The notes: generated by a model from the sequence alone, not told the origin. 64,000 bases of DNA from Desulfosporosinus sp049943955 (GCF_049943955.1 NZ_JBNFTW010000009.1:136187-200186), one strand, 5' to 3'. Numbered from the stretch's first letter, positions 7,390 through 17,436 are shown. A program made the numbers and translations.

Positions 7390-9012
7390 CTAGGATAACA
7401 GTGATGGTAGATTATTTACAAAAATGTTCGCCAGCTGAGGATCAAATTGGGCGCCCGCACCCCGCTGTAATTCTTGACAAGCTTCTTCATTTGTTTTCTT
7501 GTTACGATAGGGTTGATCATGAGTAATAACGTCGTACACATCAAGTATGGAGATAATACGGGAACTTTGAGGAATTTGTTCTCCTTTCAAGCCTTGCGGA
7601 TAACCCTTTCCATTCCAAAATTCTCGAAGAGCCAAAATGGACTGAGCCAGTAGAGGTTCTCCCATGGAATGGGCCATCCTATAGCCAACTTCGGGATATT
7701 GACGTATAATTTTAAACTCGTCTTCAGTCAGTGAAGTGCTTTTCTTCAGGAGTTCGCTGGGAATTGCAACCTTGCCAATATCATGAAAACGAGCCAGCGA
7801 GATCAGCCGATCCATTTCTTGCGAGTTCAATTCAACACCCGGCAGCTTGACAAATGAACGGGCTAAGGCTTCAACTCGAGCATTGTGCTCCAGATAGGAA
7901 GGACATTTAATCTCTAGAACTTTCTCGACGCTGGAAACAAACATCTCCCTTGTTTTCTTCCGCTCAATTAATTTGTTATTATACATTACACGATCCGCCA
8001 CACCGATTAGGCTGATTATATCAGATTCCCAATTGTCGAGTGTAACTGATCCCAGAGAAGCGCTCTGATCAACAGGATCTGCAGGCAGGGTCTTAAACAT
8101 TGACTTTATGTTATTGCATATTCTTGTGCAAACCTCCTGATTTGCGCCGGGGAGTATCATTATAAATTCATCTCCGCCCCACCGAGCTACAATGTCGCTC
8201 TTACGGCAGCATGAAAGGAATATCCGTGCCGCATTAACAATAAGCTTATCACCTGTTTCGTGCCCAAAGACATCATTGACAAGTTTTAAGGTGTTTAAAT
8301 CGGCCATAACAATACTTAAGGGAAGATTTGACTCAATTTGAAGTTGAGGAATGATGCTTTCAACATAGGCTCTATTATACAGAGATGTTTGCTTGTCGTG
8401 GTAACTAAGAAATAAGACCTGATCAGCTGTTTTCCGTTTTTCAGTGATATCTGTAAGAATGACCATCAATGTTTGATTTTGATCGTCTAAACCATCAGAA
8501 ATCATTTTGTATTTAATATTAATATAATTCCCTTGTATCTTTAGCAAATTTGGAAGTTCATTAATATAAGACAACTGAACTTCCCCGGGAGGAAGATCAA
8601 AAACCTTATGCAAAACATCGGCAATGAGTCTATTTTGATTTTCATTTTCGCTGCGCAGAAGATCCAATATATTTTTATGCACGATCTTACGGCCAAATAT
8701 CCTGATACATTCTGAACTATGCTCTTTATGAATCAACAAATCTTTTCCAAAGGTTAGAAACCCTTGGTCCGAATGATCCAAGATATTCTGTATCTCTCGT
8801 TCTTTCCGTTTTAAGTCTCTGCTTTGTACATCGCTGATGCTGCAGAGCCGTCGAGTTATATTGATTAAACGGCAATACTGATTAATTAAACTATTAAATT
8901 TGACCATTAGGTCGGAAAATTTTAAATCACCTTTTTTTAAAAAATCCCTAGCCTCGTGATAAACGGCCATTTCTTCTTCAAAAATATTGTTGAACGTTTT
9001 ATGATCTTTCAA
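7390..9012 (-). CDS. Diguanylate cyclase with PAS and degenerate HD-GYP domain (SiaD-like position)
   Basis: The 540-residue cytosolic protein has an N-terminal helical region, a PAS-like region about residues 75-205, a GGDEF domain about 210-340 and an HD-GYP region about 360-535. The GGDEF motif is intact (ARWGGDEF). The inhibitory I-site RKSD lies exactly five residues before it, so it should make c-di-GMP with product feedback. The HD-GYP part keeps FHDIGK and GKGYP. It has lost several metal-ligand histidines: the usual H before PEVGYR is Y, and the HHE motif reads LRE. It is probably not an active phosphodiesterase. It follows siaA-siaB-siaC in the same direction, the position held by SiaD in Pseudomonas. 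The start is a TTG behind a GGTGAT ribosome site. Confidence 0.9.
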   Translation of the reverse strand: MKDHKTFNNIFEEEMAVYHEARDFLKKGDLKFSDLMVKFNSLINQYCRLINITRRLCSISDVQSRDLKRKEREIQNILDHSDQGFLTFGKDLLIHKEHSSECIRIFGRKIVHKNILDLLRSENENQNRLIADVLHKVFDLPPGEVQLSYINELPNLLKIQGNYINIKYKMISDGLDDQNQTLMVILTDITEKRKTADQVLFLSYHDKQTSLYNRAYVESIIPQLQIESNLPLSIVMADLNTLKLVNDVFGHETGDKLIVNAARIFLSCCRKSDIVARWGGDEFIMILPGANQEVCTRICNNIKSMFKTLPADPVDQSASLGSVTLDNWESDIISLIGVADRVMYNNKLIERKKTREMFVSSVEKVLEIKCPSYLEHNARVEALARSFVKLPGVELNSQEMDRLISLARFHDIGKVAIPSELLKKSTSLTEDEFKIIRQYPEVGYRMAHSMGEPLLAQSILALREFWNGKGYPQGLKGEQIPQSSRIISILDVYDVITHDQPYRNKKTNEEACQELQRGAGAQFDPQLANIFVNNLPSLLS

Positions 9013-9064
9013 AGGACATCACCACTTTCTTCAAATCCCAGAAGAACTTATTATTGAATAGCCA

Positions 9065-9439
9065 TTAAACTAGTACTATTTCAAAAGGAAATGTATAGTC
9101 CTCTTGGAATTCTTGAGCACATTCCTGCTCATACTCATTTTCCTCATTACAAAACCATTTAAGATCGATGGTCAATCCATTGTCAAAGGACTCTTCCAAG
9201 ACATCTAAGAGCATCATGATGCACTTTGAACTGCTGGTATTAATATACGTCAACGTAAATTCCAGAGAAACAGTTTTCGGATTACTTGCTAAATACTGTT
9301 TAACCCACTCTATTATAGGTTTGAAAAAAGCAAAAGGGTCTTCCGGATAAGATTGTCCCTTTAAAACGAGCAAACCCCTATCCGAATCAAAATCTACAAG
9401 GGGCGTACTTTTTGATTCCTTGATGAATAGCCTCTCCAT
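9065..9439 (-). CDS. siaC: SiaC family regulatory phosphoprotein (DUF1987)
   Basis: The 124-residue protein is of the SiaC/DUF1987 family. The conserved motif YINTSSSK near residue 65 contains the threonine expected to be phosphorylated by SiaB and dephosphorylated by SiaA. In Pseudomonas aeruginosa unphosphorylated SiaC binds and activates the diguanylate cyclase SiaD. Here the next gene downstream is a GGDEF protein, so the same switch is likely. It is in one transcription unit with siaA and siaB; gaps to the neighbours are 13 and 52 bp. Confidence 0.88.
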   Translation of the reverse strand: MERLFIKESKSTPLVDFDSDRGLLVLKGQSYPEDPFAFFKPIIEWVKQYLASNPKTVSLEFTLTYINTSSSKCIMMLLDVLEESFDNGLTIDLKWFCNEENEYEQECAQEFQEDYTFPFEIVLV

Positions 9440-9452
9440 CCTTCTCCAACTC

Positions 9453-9998
9453 CTAACCGTTCACATTGATTTGAAAATAAGATAATTCCTCATTAATCGG
9501 ATAGCTTTCGTACTCAATAGGTGATCTTGCTTTGCGAGCCATATGGATTAGACCTAAGCCTGCACTTCGTTCAGGTTCTTCAAGTCCTCCGTTTTTCATA
9601 ACTTCTTTGTAAAGAGTCTTTAAATCTCCTGGTTGAAGTGAATTAAGATAATCGATTTTTTTTAGGAGAGGCTGCAAGTCCTTGTTATCAATAACATTAC
9701 CGGATGTAACAAAAAAGTTTTCCCCATTTTTGCCTATAGTCACAATGCTCGATTCTAAAAGTTGATCATAATATTTATGACTTTTTTTCAATTGATTGTA
9801 GTTTATAATATTTTGAGCCTGTTCGACAAAAATAGAGATTACTCTCATAGGGTTTTGCTTTGTTCCCAGGCCTTCGCTCAATTGTCCTTTAATAGAATCG
9901 CAGAGTTGCTCTACAATACCTTGGGAGAATTGCCCCGAAAAACAGATCAATACACGGTACTCTTCAAGTGATTTTTTTAGCTGTTGAAGGTGAATCAT
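9453..9998 (-). CDS. siaB: SiaB family protein kinase
   Basis: The 181-residue protein matches the SiaB kinase family. It has an N-terminal LICFSGQFSQG segment and a C-terminal GLGLIHMARKARSPIEYE block that resembles the G-box region of a GHKL fold. Its role is to phosphorylate SiaC. I place the start at the ATG at 9998 because AAAGAGGGG lies just upstream; a nine-codon-longer start at 10025 has no good ribosome site. It lies between siaA and siaC. Confidence 0.85.
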   Translation of the reverse strand: MIHLQQLKKSLEEYRVLICFSGQFSQGIVEQLCDSIKGQLSEGLGTKQNPMRVISIFVEQAQNIINYNQLKKSHKYYDQLLESSIVTIGKNGENFFVTSGNVIDNKDLQPLLKKIDYLNSLQPGDLKTLYKEVMKNGGLEEPERSAGLGLIHMARKARSPIEYESYPINEELSYFQINVNG

Positions 9999-10028
9999 CC
10001 CATTTTCCCCTCTTTCCATAATCATAAT

Positions 10029-11852
10029 TTAAAACTCTATACCAAGAACAGTAATATCATCTCTCTGAGGTTCCTGACCTTGATAAGAAGTGAGCTCTTT
10101 TTCCAGCCATTCGCCTTGTTTCGTTATTGGGAGATCCAAGGTATTAAGAAGGTTGGTTCGGAATCTGCGTTTACTAAAGGAATAATTATGAGGGCCTCCA
10201 TTCTGATCGACATAACCGTCTGTTGTCAAATATACTCGGTCGCCAGCTCTAAGATTTACTATGGTATCGGAGATTTCATCATTAAAGATCGATTTTATAT
10301 ATCCAATCCCATTCCTATGTCCCTCATAAACTGTCACCTGCCCGGAGGCAGCTAAACACATATTCATTTTAGCCCCCGCAAATAATAATCTCCCACTGCT
10401 TTCATAACTTACAATAGCAGCATCAAGGCCGTCATCTGTTGTAAAATCACCTTTTTCCTTGTTAAGAGCATCTTTTAATTGATGATTAAGATTCTTGATC
10501 ATATCAGTCGGACTTATTACTTCGTTTTTAGAAACGATATTACTAAGTATCGAGTTAACTGCCATTGTCATTAAAGCACCCGGTACGCCGTGTCCTGTAC
10601 AATCACCTACCACCAAAATCCAACCAACCTTCGTCTCTCTAAGCCAATAGAAATCACCACCGACTATATCCCTTGGTCTCCAGAGAACAAAGTGGTTGCC
10701 TAGAATCCTTTGCAGAACTTCCGAGGAAGGCAAAATTGATTCTTGAATTGTTTTGGCATAATAGATACTCTCCGTAATTTTTAAATTTTGTTCACGTAGT
10801 TCACTAGTTCTTTCTTCGATTTCTTTTTCTAATTCAAGATTTAGTTGAAGCGCTTTCTTATAAGGGTTAGCAATTTTAGAAGAAACCGTATAAAAAACAA
10901 GAATCAAGAAAACAAGAACTACGGCAACACTCACTAAGGTATTGATCATAATAGAATTAAGAAGTCCTAAGGTCTCTGATCGGTTAATTTGAAAGACCAG
11001 TATCCAATTACATGATTTTAACTTTTGAAAAACTAAATCCTTTTGTCCATTTTGGCCGACATAACTAACAACCTTCAAAGACTCTCCATTGGAAGCATCT
11101 TTTAGAATATCAGTAAATATCTCAGCAGGTAAGTATTCAGAGAGACGTCCCCCGCTTTGCTCAACATCGTCCGAGATACTTATTTTACCGGTCGTATCAA
11201 TAAGCCACAAATTACTCCCATTTCCTATTTTATAATTACCAAATTCTTTGGAGATATCTTGCAAATCCACTCCTACTCCAGCAACCCCCGCCGGATCATG
11301 AGGATCACCCATCAGGGTATTAATCCATAAATTCGTTTGGTTAAGCACTATGTTATGATCTATGTTCAGGTTAATTTTTTGGCGAGAAGCCAAAGTATCA
11401 TAAAACCAGCGATCCGAAGCATTATCCTTGCTCATAGTATCGGTAAGCAAATTAGAATTTGTCCAGTAATGACCTGTCCTTCGATTAGTAAAAAACACGG
11501 TGTAATTCAAGGTTTTAGCAACATCTGTCATCTGTTCTATAAACAATTTTTTAAACGTTTCGTCCCTTTCACCCTCTTGAAACCATTGTATAATTTCAGG
11601 GTTATCGGCAAGAATTAAGGACGTTTCCTTGGCTCTATCGATTCTATCATCAATTTGAGCCGAAATAGACTTCAAAATATAAACAAGATCTTGTTTCTGC
11701 AGTTTCTCGATCATGGCATTTTTTACGATAACATAGCTGGATATGCCTGTAGTCATTATCGCGATAACAATAATAACACAAGCGAAAATAATGACATTCA
11801 TAGTCCCTTTATTAATGATTCTTTCATACTTGCCAAAAGAAGACGTTTTCAT
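10029..11852 (-). CDS. siaA: SiaA-like membrane sensor with PP2C/SpoIIE phosphatase domain
   Basis: The 607-residue protein has a transmembrane segment at about 20-45 and an extracellular dCache-like sensor region at about 50-295. A second transmembrane segment at 300-330 is followed by a coiled coil at about 340-370. The C-terminal PP2C/SpoIIE phosphatase (about 385-607) shows RPRDIVGGDFYW, VGDCTGHGVPGALMTM and the final RDDITVLGIEF, which hold the metal-binding aspartates. It should dephosphorylate SiaC in response to an external signal and so switch on c-di-GMP synthesis by the downstream GGDEF protein. It is the first gene of the four-gene Sia unit. Confidence 0.9.
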   Translation of the reverse strand: MKTSSFGKYERIINKGTMNVIIFACVIIVIAIMTTGISSYVIVKNAMIEKLQKQDLVYILKSISAQIDDRIDRAKETSLILADNPEIIQWFQEGERDETFKKLFIEQMTDVAKTLNYTVFFTNRRTGHYWTNSNLLTDTMSKDNASDRWFYDTLASRQKINLNIDHNIVLNQTNLWINTLMGDPHDPAGVAGVGVDLQDISKEFGNYKIGNGSNLWLIDTTGKISISDDVEQSGGRLSEYLPAEIFTDILKDASNGESLKVVSYVGQNGQKDLVFQKLKSCNWILVFQINRSETLGLLNSIMINTLVSVAVVLVFLILVFYTVSSKIANPYKKALQLNLELEKEIEERTSELREQNLKITESIYYAKTIQESILPSSEVLQRILGNHFVLWRPRDIVGGDFYWLRETKVGWILVVGDCTGHGVPGALMTMAVNSILSNIVSKNEVISPTDMIKNLNHQLKDALNKEKGDFTTDDGLDAAIVSYESSGRLLFAGAKMNMCLAASGQVTVYEGHRNGIGYIKSIFNDEISDTIVNLRAGDRVYLTTDGYVDQNGGPHNYSFSKRRFRTNLLNTLDLPITKQGEWLEKELTSYQGQEPQRDDITVLGIEF

Positions 11853-12092
11853 AGCTAATTTTTACCTTTCTTGCTACAGCATTTATCAGAATTCGCCAAA
11901 TCTGCAGGGACTCCTTCCTCTTAAAATAGGATTTAGTCAATATTTTTATATAATAAAACGATTTTCGAGAGATTAATCTACATAACAAAGCTGCTCTTGC
12001 CCACGATCTGCAGAACAGCTTTTTATCAGCAAAACTTCGTTTTTTGCTTCCCTACCTAAGTTCAATCCTCCAAAGTCCTTTCTCTGATCTTC

Positions 12093-12413
12093 TTATGAAA
12101 AACAAACTAATTTAATGATTGTTAGACATGACCATAAAAAAAGCATATAAGAGTAGAAATAGCCTAAAAACTTTTGGCCCTGTTGTATCAACAGATCTGA
12201 ACAAAAGACTACCCCGAATACTGACAAGATAAAATCAACAAGAAGAAACTTTGTGTAAACTGCTAAAGAGTCGCCCCTGAATAAAGTAACCACCAAATCC
12301 AGAGCTGCGAGAATGACTATGGTCATCAGGAATACATTTATAAGGATTGTCTGTTTAACCTTAAGTTCTATTCGTGAATTCATTTCCGATGCACTTACTT
12401 TTACGATAGACAT
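12093..12413 (-). CDS. Small membrane protein, unknown
   Basis: The 106-residue protein has three predicted membrane helices at about 22-45, 53-72 and 80-103, with a short charged N terminus. It starts at an ATG behind a strong AGGAGGGG site, which supports it as a real gene. I do not recognise the family. It lies 240 bp ahead of siaA on the same strand with a weak hairpin between, so co-transcription is uncertain. Confidence 0.7.
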   Translation of the reverse strand: MSIVKVSASEMNSRIELKVKQTILINVFLMTIVILAALDLVVTLFRGDSLAVYTKFLLVDFILSVFGVVFCSDLLIQQGQKFLGYFYSYMLFLWSCLTIIKLVCFS

Positions 12414-12516
12414 TGGTTCCCCTCCTATAGTGATTTTATAATTTAACTATAATCCCACTTCCGGACATTTTTTTGTTACTATTGTTCATAACATCCAGAA
12501 TCTTGGTTCTGAAGAT

Positions 12517-12568
12517 AAAAAAGGAGCCATCATTTCACAAACTTTGTAAAATAATGGCTCCTTTTTTT
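12517..12568. terminator. Strong bidirectional terminator
   Basis: Arms AAAAAAGGAGCCAT (12517-12530) and ATGGCTCCTTTTTTT (12554-12568) form a 14-bp stem with A/T tracts at both ends, so it can stop transcription in either direction. It ends the MBL hydrolase gene. Confidence 0.9.
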
Positions 12569-12631
12569 ACCATTCCCTATATTCCGTTAACTCTTATGCA
12601 TGATTTCCTTTCCGTGTAAAACTCTTCTTTG

Positions 12632-13612
12632 TTATTTAAGCTGATAAAAAAGGGCCTCATCCTCCTCGATACGATCGACCTTCCCAATATGCGCCAAATG
12701 CTCTAAATGTGACAACGCTTCCCCTGAAGCAAACCATTTTTGCGGATGAGGAAAGTCCTCCCATTTTTTATAATTCAAATCCCAGTGCATCGAAGCAGCT
12801 ACCTCGCCGGTTGTCTTTCTCCCTTCGCAGAGAATATCAAGGACTTCTCTGAGCCTTTCATCATGATGAGCAATGAGTTCTTTAATCCTTGAACGGTGGT
12901 CTCTTATTATCTTACGATGCGCGGTAAATAGATAATCGATGTCATACTCGATAACCTTATTGAGGCTTCTCAAATAGGTTGCTAAAATATCCTGTTCAAA
13001 TCCCCAGAAGGTGATGTTGGGGGTAATCTCATCGAGAACATGATCTCCGCAAAAAAACAGCCTGTGACTTCGATCATATAAGCCAATATGTCCCGGAGTG
13101 TGTCCGGGAATATCCACGACCTCTAAACAATAATCTCCTATAAGTAATTTGTCTCCTTCAGCTAACGGCGTAAATTCCAGAGGCTCAGCAAGCCTTTTGC
13201 CAAACTCTTTACCAAACGCAGAAGCAACATCAGTTTTAAAGCCGAAAATTTTGTTAAGGGTCTGAAAGAAAGCATCACGTTTAGAAGTTTGATTATAAAG
13301 ATCTCCGTCGACCTCACTGAAATATACAGTATTTACCCCCAGTTTCTTCAGAACAGGAGCTAAACCTGAGTGATCGGTATGCATATGAGTAATTAATAGA
13401 TCGGTCTTGCTCAGATCAACCTCCAATTCATTGAGGCCTTCCAGCAAGGCAGCCTGACATTCTAAGGTATTAAAGCCCGTATCTATGACTAGATTTCTTG
13501 TATCCGAAAGCAGAATATAACTATTTATAGCCCTTAAGGGATTTTTGGGTAAGGGTATTTCATTTTTGTAAATCCCTGGATAAACTTCTGTAATCAAGCC
13601 CAAAGCCTCCAA
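12632..13612 (-). CDS. MBL-fold metallo-hydrolase with C-terminal winged-helix
   Basis: The 326-residue protein has the metallo-beta-lactamase zinc motif HMHTDHSG near residue 95. Further ligands sit in IPGHTPGH near 170, FCGDHVL near 190 and TAHRK near 235. The last 80 residues look like the winged-helix extension found in lactamase-like hydrolases (BLACT_WH type). Substrate unknown; relatives are often glyoxalase-II or lactonase-like. It lies 37 bp downstream of the M3 peptidase gene and is followed by a strong terminator. Confidence 0.87.
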   Translation of the reverse strand: MEALGLITEVYPGIYKNEIPLPKNPLRAINSYILLSDTRNLVIDTGFNTLECQAALLEGLNELEVDLSKTDLLITHMHTDHSGLAPVLKKLGVNTVYFSEVDGDLYNQTSKRDAFFQTLNKIFGFKTDVASAFGKEFGKRLAEPLEFTPLAEGDKLLIGDYCLEVVDIPGHTPGHIGLYDRSHRLFFCGDHVLDEITPNITFWGFEQDILATYLRSLNKVIEYDIDYLFTAHRKIIRDHRSRIKELIAHHDERLREVLDILCEGRKTTGEVAASMHWDLNYKKWEDFPHPQKWFASGEALSHLEHLAHIGKVDRIEEDEALFYQLK

Positions 13613-13649
13613 TTAAAAAGTATTTATTTTCAAATCCATGACGAGACTT

Positions 13650-15344
13650 TTATAGCTGGCTATCATCAACGTTATCAAGCCATGCTTCAATGGCATGGAT
13701 AACACCTTGGACACATCCGTTTTCAAAAGGTGACACTAAATCTGCTTCTTTGACCAAACCTAAAAAGGATTGACAGCCGCCCAGGCGACATAATTTCAAG
13801 TAATCTTGCCAAGCAGATTCCCGGTTTTCCCTGGATTTTTTCCAGAACTGAAAAGCGCATATTTGAGCTAAGGTATAATCGATATAATAAAAAGGAGCAC
13901 TAAATATATGACTTTGTTGATGCCAGTATCCGCCTTGTTCTAAGTATTCATTGCCTTCATAATTGCGATGGGGGAGATATTTCTTTTCGATTTGCCGCCA
14001 GGCACTTTTTCTCTCTTGTATTGTCGCTTCAGGTTTGGAATAAATAAAATGCTGAAACTCATCCACAGTTACTCCATAAGGGATAAAAAGGAGTGCCTCA
14101 CTCAAATGAGTAAATCGGTATTTGTCTGCCGCTTCTTTAAAGAACGACTCCATCCATGGCCAGGCAAAAAACTCCATGCTCATAGAATGGATTTCACACG
14201 ATTCATAAGTTGGCCACTGATATTCAGGCAGGGAAAAATTTTGACTGCAATAAACTTGAAAGGCGTGACCTGCCTCATGGGTTAAAACGTCAACATCTCC
14301 AGAGGTTCCATTGAAATTGGAAAAAATAAAGGGAGAGCGGTATTCACTAATAAATGTGCAGTAACCGCCTCCGGCTTTACCCTTTTTACTTACCAAATCC
14401 AAAAGCTCATGGTTAGTCATAAACGTAAAGAATTCATCCGTTTCCGAAGACAGTTCCTTATACATTTTTCGGCCATTGTCCAGAATCCATTCCGGGTCAC
14501 CCTGCGGTTTAGCGTTTCCCATGGGGAAATTAATCTTTTCGTCATAATACATCAGAACATCTAAACCAAGTCGCTTCCGCTGCCGTTCCCGCAGCTTTGT
14601 CGCAGCGGGAACAATTTCCTCTGCAACTTGTCGTCGGAAATTAGCTACCATTTCCGGGTTGTAATCTGAGCGTAACATTCGAGCATAGCCAAGCTCAATA
14701 TAATTCTCATACCCAAGTTTTCGGGCGATTGTAGTCCTGATTTTAACCAGCTCATCATAAATTCTATCGAGTGTTTCTTCATGTTCGGCAAAAAAAACAT
14801 ATCGAGCTTCATTAGCCCTTTTTCTCATCGCCCGATCTGCCGACTGTTGGAAGGGACCAAGACCGGGTAAGTTACGCTCTTCGCCCTCAAACATAATGCT
14901 CGCTGAGGCAATCAGCTTTGTGTACTCAGTGACTAACCTATTCTCAATCTGTAATTCCTCAATAATTTCCGGTTTAAATGTCCTCAACGTCAACTCAGCA
15001 ATGGTAAATAGTTGTTTGCCCCACTTTTCCTCTAACGAACTGCGGAAGGAAGAGCTCACCAAGGCCTGGTAGAATTCTGAGATCAGCCCTTCGTAGACCG
15101 GCATCGTCTCATCAAAATACTCTTGTTCCTTTTCATAATATGTATCCGTCGTATCGATGGTATGCCGAATTGAGGCCAATTGCGACATTGACTCGAATTC
15201 TCTGCGTAAAGTATTAATTTCGCTCATCGCTGCATCTTGCTCGTTTAAACTCGCAGCTTGCTTAAATTTCTCCAACAAAGAGGAGAACTTAGTTTTAATA
15301 ACCTCGAGGTCAGGGCGATGGTATGTATAATCTTTAAATTTCAT
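13650..15344 (-). CDS. M3 family oligoendopeptidase (zinc metallopeptidase)
   Basis: The 564-residue soluble enzyme carries the M3 zinc motif LTHEAGHAFQ near residue 375 and a downstream YESCEIHSMSMEFF segment that supplies the third ligand. It cleaves short oligopeptides in the cytosol. I start it at the ATG of MKFKDYTYHRPD, a typical N terminus for the family, with GAAGGTG about 8 bases upstream. An in-frame extension to 15428 adds an unlikely hydrophobic leader. The family normally spans 560-600 residues. Confidence 0.9.
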   Translation of the reverse strand: MKFKDYTYHRPDLEVIKTKFSSLLEKFKQAASLNEQDAAMSEINTLRREFESMSQLASIRHTIDTTDTYYEKEQEYFDETMPVYEGLISEFYQALVSSSFRSSLEEKWGKQLFTIAELTLRTFKPEIIEELQIENRLVTEYTKLIASASIMFEGEERNLPGLGPFQQSADRAMRKRANEARYVFFAEHEETLDRIYDELVKIRTTIARKLGYENYIELGYARMLRSDYNPEMVANFRRQVAEEIVPAATKLRERQRKRLGLDVLMYYDEKINFPMGNAKPQGDPEWILDNGRKMYKELSSETDEFFTFMTNHELLDLVSKKGKAGGGYCTFISEYRSPFIFSNFNGTSGDVDVLTHEAGHAFQVYCSQNFSLPEYQWPTYESCEIHSMSMEFFAWPWMESFFKEAADKYRFTHLSEALLFIPYGVTVDEFQHFIYSKPEATIQERKSAWRQIEKKYLPHRNYEGNEYLEQGGYWHQQSHIFSAPFYYIDYTLAQICAFQFWKKSRENRESAWQDYLKLCRLGGCQSFLGLVKEADLVSPFENGCVQGVIHAIEAWLDNVDDSQL

Positions 15345-15527
15345 AACTGCTTCACCTTCCCCTATTTTCATTACCATTACTTCATTATTTCCGAATATTA
15401 AAAAAGATTTCTTAATCAATAAAAACATTCGTCAAAATCAAGGTTAGACCTTCCACTCATAAATTTATTTCTTTACAACTACATTCTTGACAGTTCTACT
15501 GATTATTATCTAACTCTTAATCCATGG

Positions 15528-16061
15528 TCAAACTGATTCTCTTCCTTTTGAATTAGAAAAGTACAGCGCCAATTTAGGCAATGCTTCATCACAAACTCTA
15601 TAGACGGTCCATTCATCCATTGGGACTGCTCCTAGCTGCTTATAAAACTCTATCGATGGCTTATTCCAGTCCAGGCACCACCATTCTAAACGTCCACATT
15701 GACGTTCAATAGCCAATTGGGCAAGAAAAGAAAGCATTATCTTGCCCAATCCCTTGCCGCGCATTTCCGGCTTTACGTATAAATCCTCCAAGTATATTCC
15801 AGGCTTCCCCAGAAACGTAGAAAAGTTATGAAAAAAGAGAGCAAAACCTATCGGCTGATTTTTGTATTCTCCAATAATGACCTCAGCCATCTTACGTTGG
15901 AACAATGATTCCTTTAGGTCTTCCTCCGTTGCTACTACTGCCGAGAGCATTTTTTCGTACTCTGCCAGCTCTCTGATAAAACTCAAAATCAGTGGCACAT
16001 CGTCCATTTCTGCAAATCTTAATTTAAATTCATTCAATCTCGTAGTTATTAAATGCGGCAT
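15528..16061 (-). CDS. GNAT N-acetyltransferase, diamine/spermidine acetyltransferase-like
   Basis: The 177-residue protein has the GNAT acetyl-CoA motif VKPEMRGKGLGKIML (R-x-x-G-x-G/A) and a following LEWWCLDWNKPSIEFYKQLGA block. These resemble SSAT-type polyamine acetyltransferases and their bacterial relatives. Acceptor substrate not determined. It stands alone between the M3 peptidase and a thioesterase. Confidence 0.8.
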   Translation of the reverse strand: MPHLITTRLNEFKLRFAEMDDVPLILSFIRELAEYEKMLSAVVATEEDLKESLFQRKMAEVIIGEYKNQPIGFALFFHNFSTFLGKPGIYLEDLYVKPEMRGKGLGKIMLSFLAQLAIERQCGRLEWWCLDWNKPSIEFYKQLGAVPMDEWTVYRVCDEALPKLALYFSNSKGRESV

Positions 16062-16146
16062 ATCCTATCTCCAATCTATTTTCAATCCTTCATAAGTCCG
16101 CAAACGATATGAGAGCTTTCTGATGATGCTGAATCTGGCTATTAAT

Positions 16147-16575
16147 TTAAAAAGAATGTTTTTCCAATTCCTCAATACGTTGTCTAATTTCAGAGGGTAT
16201 TTCTACCTTCTTTGAAGCATTATAATCATACATGACAATGACCCCTTCACCGAAAGCGGCAGCTCCAATTTTTTCGCTGACAATCAGGTATTCCATGACA
16301 AAACTTGACTTACTCATCGATTTTGTCTTAGCTCCAACAATGATTTGATCAGGATATTGCAAAGGTTTCAGGTACTTGCATGTTGTCTGAGCCAGGATAG
16401 GACCTAGGTCTGTCTCTAATTTCATATCCATTAAGCCAATTTCTTGTAAATAATGAATCCGGGCTGTTTCAAAATATCTTAAATAATAGACATTATTGAT
16501 ATGCCCATAAGCATCCATCTCGCTCCAAGCAATTGGTATCGTTACACGAACGGGGAAATCTGATAAGTCCTCCAT
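16147..16575 (-). CDS. Acyl-CoA thioesterase, hotdog fold (YbgC/FadM type)
   Basis: The 142-residue hotdog protein has the 4HBT active-site segment SEMDAYGHINNVYYLRYFE near residue 18, where the Asp is the expected catalytic residue. It hydrolyses acyl-CoA thioesters; chain-length preference cannot be read. The start has an AGGAGG site. Size is typical. Confidence 0.87.
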   Translation of the reverse strand: MEDLSDFPVRVTIPIAWSEMDAYGHINNVYYLRYFETARIHYLQEIGLMDMKLETDLGPILAQTTCKYLKPLQYPDQIIVGAKTKSMSKSSFVMEYLIVSEKIGAAAFGEGVIVMYDYNASKKVEIPSEIRQRIEELEKHSF

Positions 16576-16710
16576 TCTGCAAAACCTCCTATAATCTTAT
16601 TGTTAGAAATAGTTAAGAATCCTCATAGACCTTTTGGAACCAATCTTTCTGAATTCTCTAAAAAATTGAGCATTCCTGCTTTAGTAACCTATTTTTACAT
16701 CATGGTACGC

Positions 16711-17376
16711 TCAAATTTCCTTAATTTTTGTCACAACATCCCTGATCAGCCGAGCTGTAATCCCCCAAATAGTATCGTCACCGACCTTATAGACAAAAAT
16801 ATTGCTTTTCACATTTCCCCACTGTTTATGGTAGCGCTCCGGAAGACCAAGTTGTTTGGCAGGAAATGTTACCACTTCTTCACCTGCTTGATTAAGGTGA
16901 GAAGGATGAACTTCAAGGACTACTTGATATATCTCAGGTTCATTATTTTCAAAATGAGAAACAGGGACTGTAAAAATCCGCTCAACTTCAGAGAAATTTA
17001 TCCTTAAGTCCTGTATGTCCTCTACATCAAGAATTCCTAAAAATGCATCCACAGTTGTTCCTATCGTGGCAATCACGGTATCTAAAGGGCCAATAACTTT
17101 GATCTGGTCAGCCGTAATACCCAGTTCTTCTTCGGTTTCTCGAATTGCCGTTTCCTGAAAGCTTTTATCCTTCTCCGAATCGAATTTACCCCCAGGAAAA
17201 CAAATCTCGCCGGCCTGTCTAATCGAAGCCGCTCTCTTCTCGAAAACAAAATGGTACTCACCATTTACTAACATTAATAATACCAAAACAGCAGAATTAA
17301 AATATTCGTCTTTCCCATTAATTCCTGCTGCTAAAGGCAGCCTTTTGGCCAATTCTTCCAGCTTAAATTCTTCCAT
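16711..17376 (-). CDS. Nudix hydrolase, CoA pyrophosphatase-like
   Basis: The 221-residue Nudix protein has the box GGKFDSEKDKSFQETAIRE followed by TEEELGI, and before it ICFPGG, the NudL/CoA-pyrophosphatase type signature. It is expected to split CoA or related dinucleotides in the cytosol. The extra motif and length fit that subfamily, but the substrate is inference. Confidence 0.85.
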   Translation of the reverse strand: MEEFKLEELAKRLPLAAGINGKDEYFNSAVLVLLMLVNGEYHFVFEKRAASIRQAGEICFPGGKFDSEKDKSFQETAIRETEEELGITADQIKVIGPLDTVIATIGTTVDAFLGILDVEDIQDLRINFSEVERIFTVPVSHFENNEPEIYQVVLEVHPSHLNQAGEEVVTFPAKQLGLPERYHKQWGNVKSNIFVYKVGDDTIWGITARLIRDVVTKIKEI

Positions 17377-17436
17377 ATGTTCAACTCCTTATCTAATAAC
17401 ATATCTTACAGCTCCTGCAAAGTTAACTAAAGGGAA

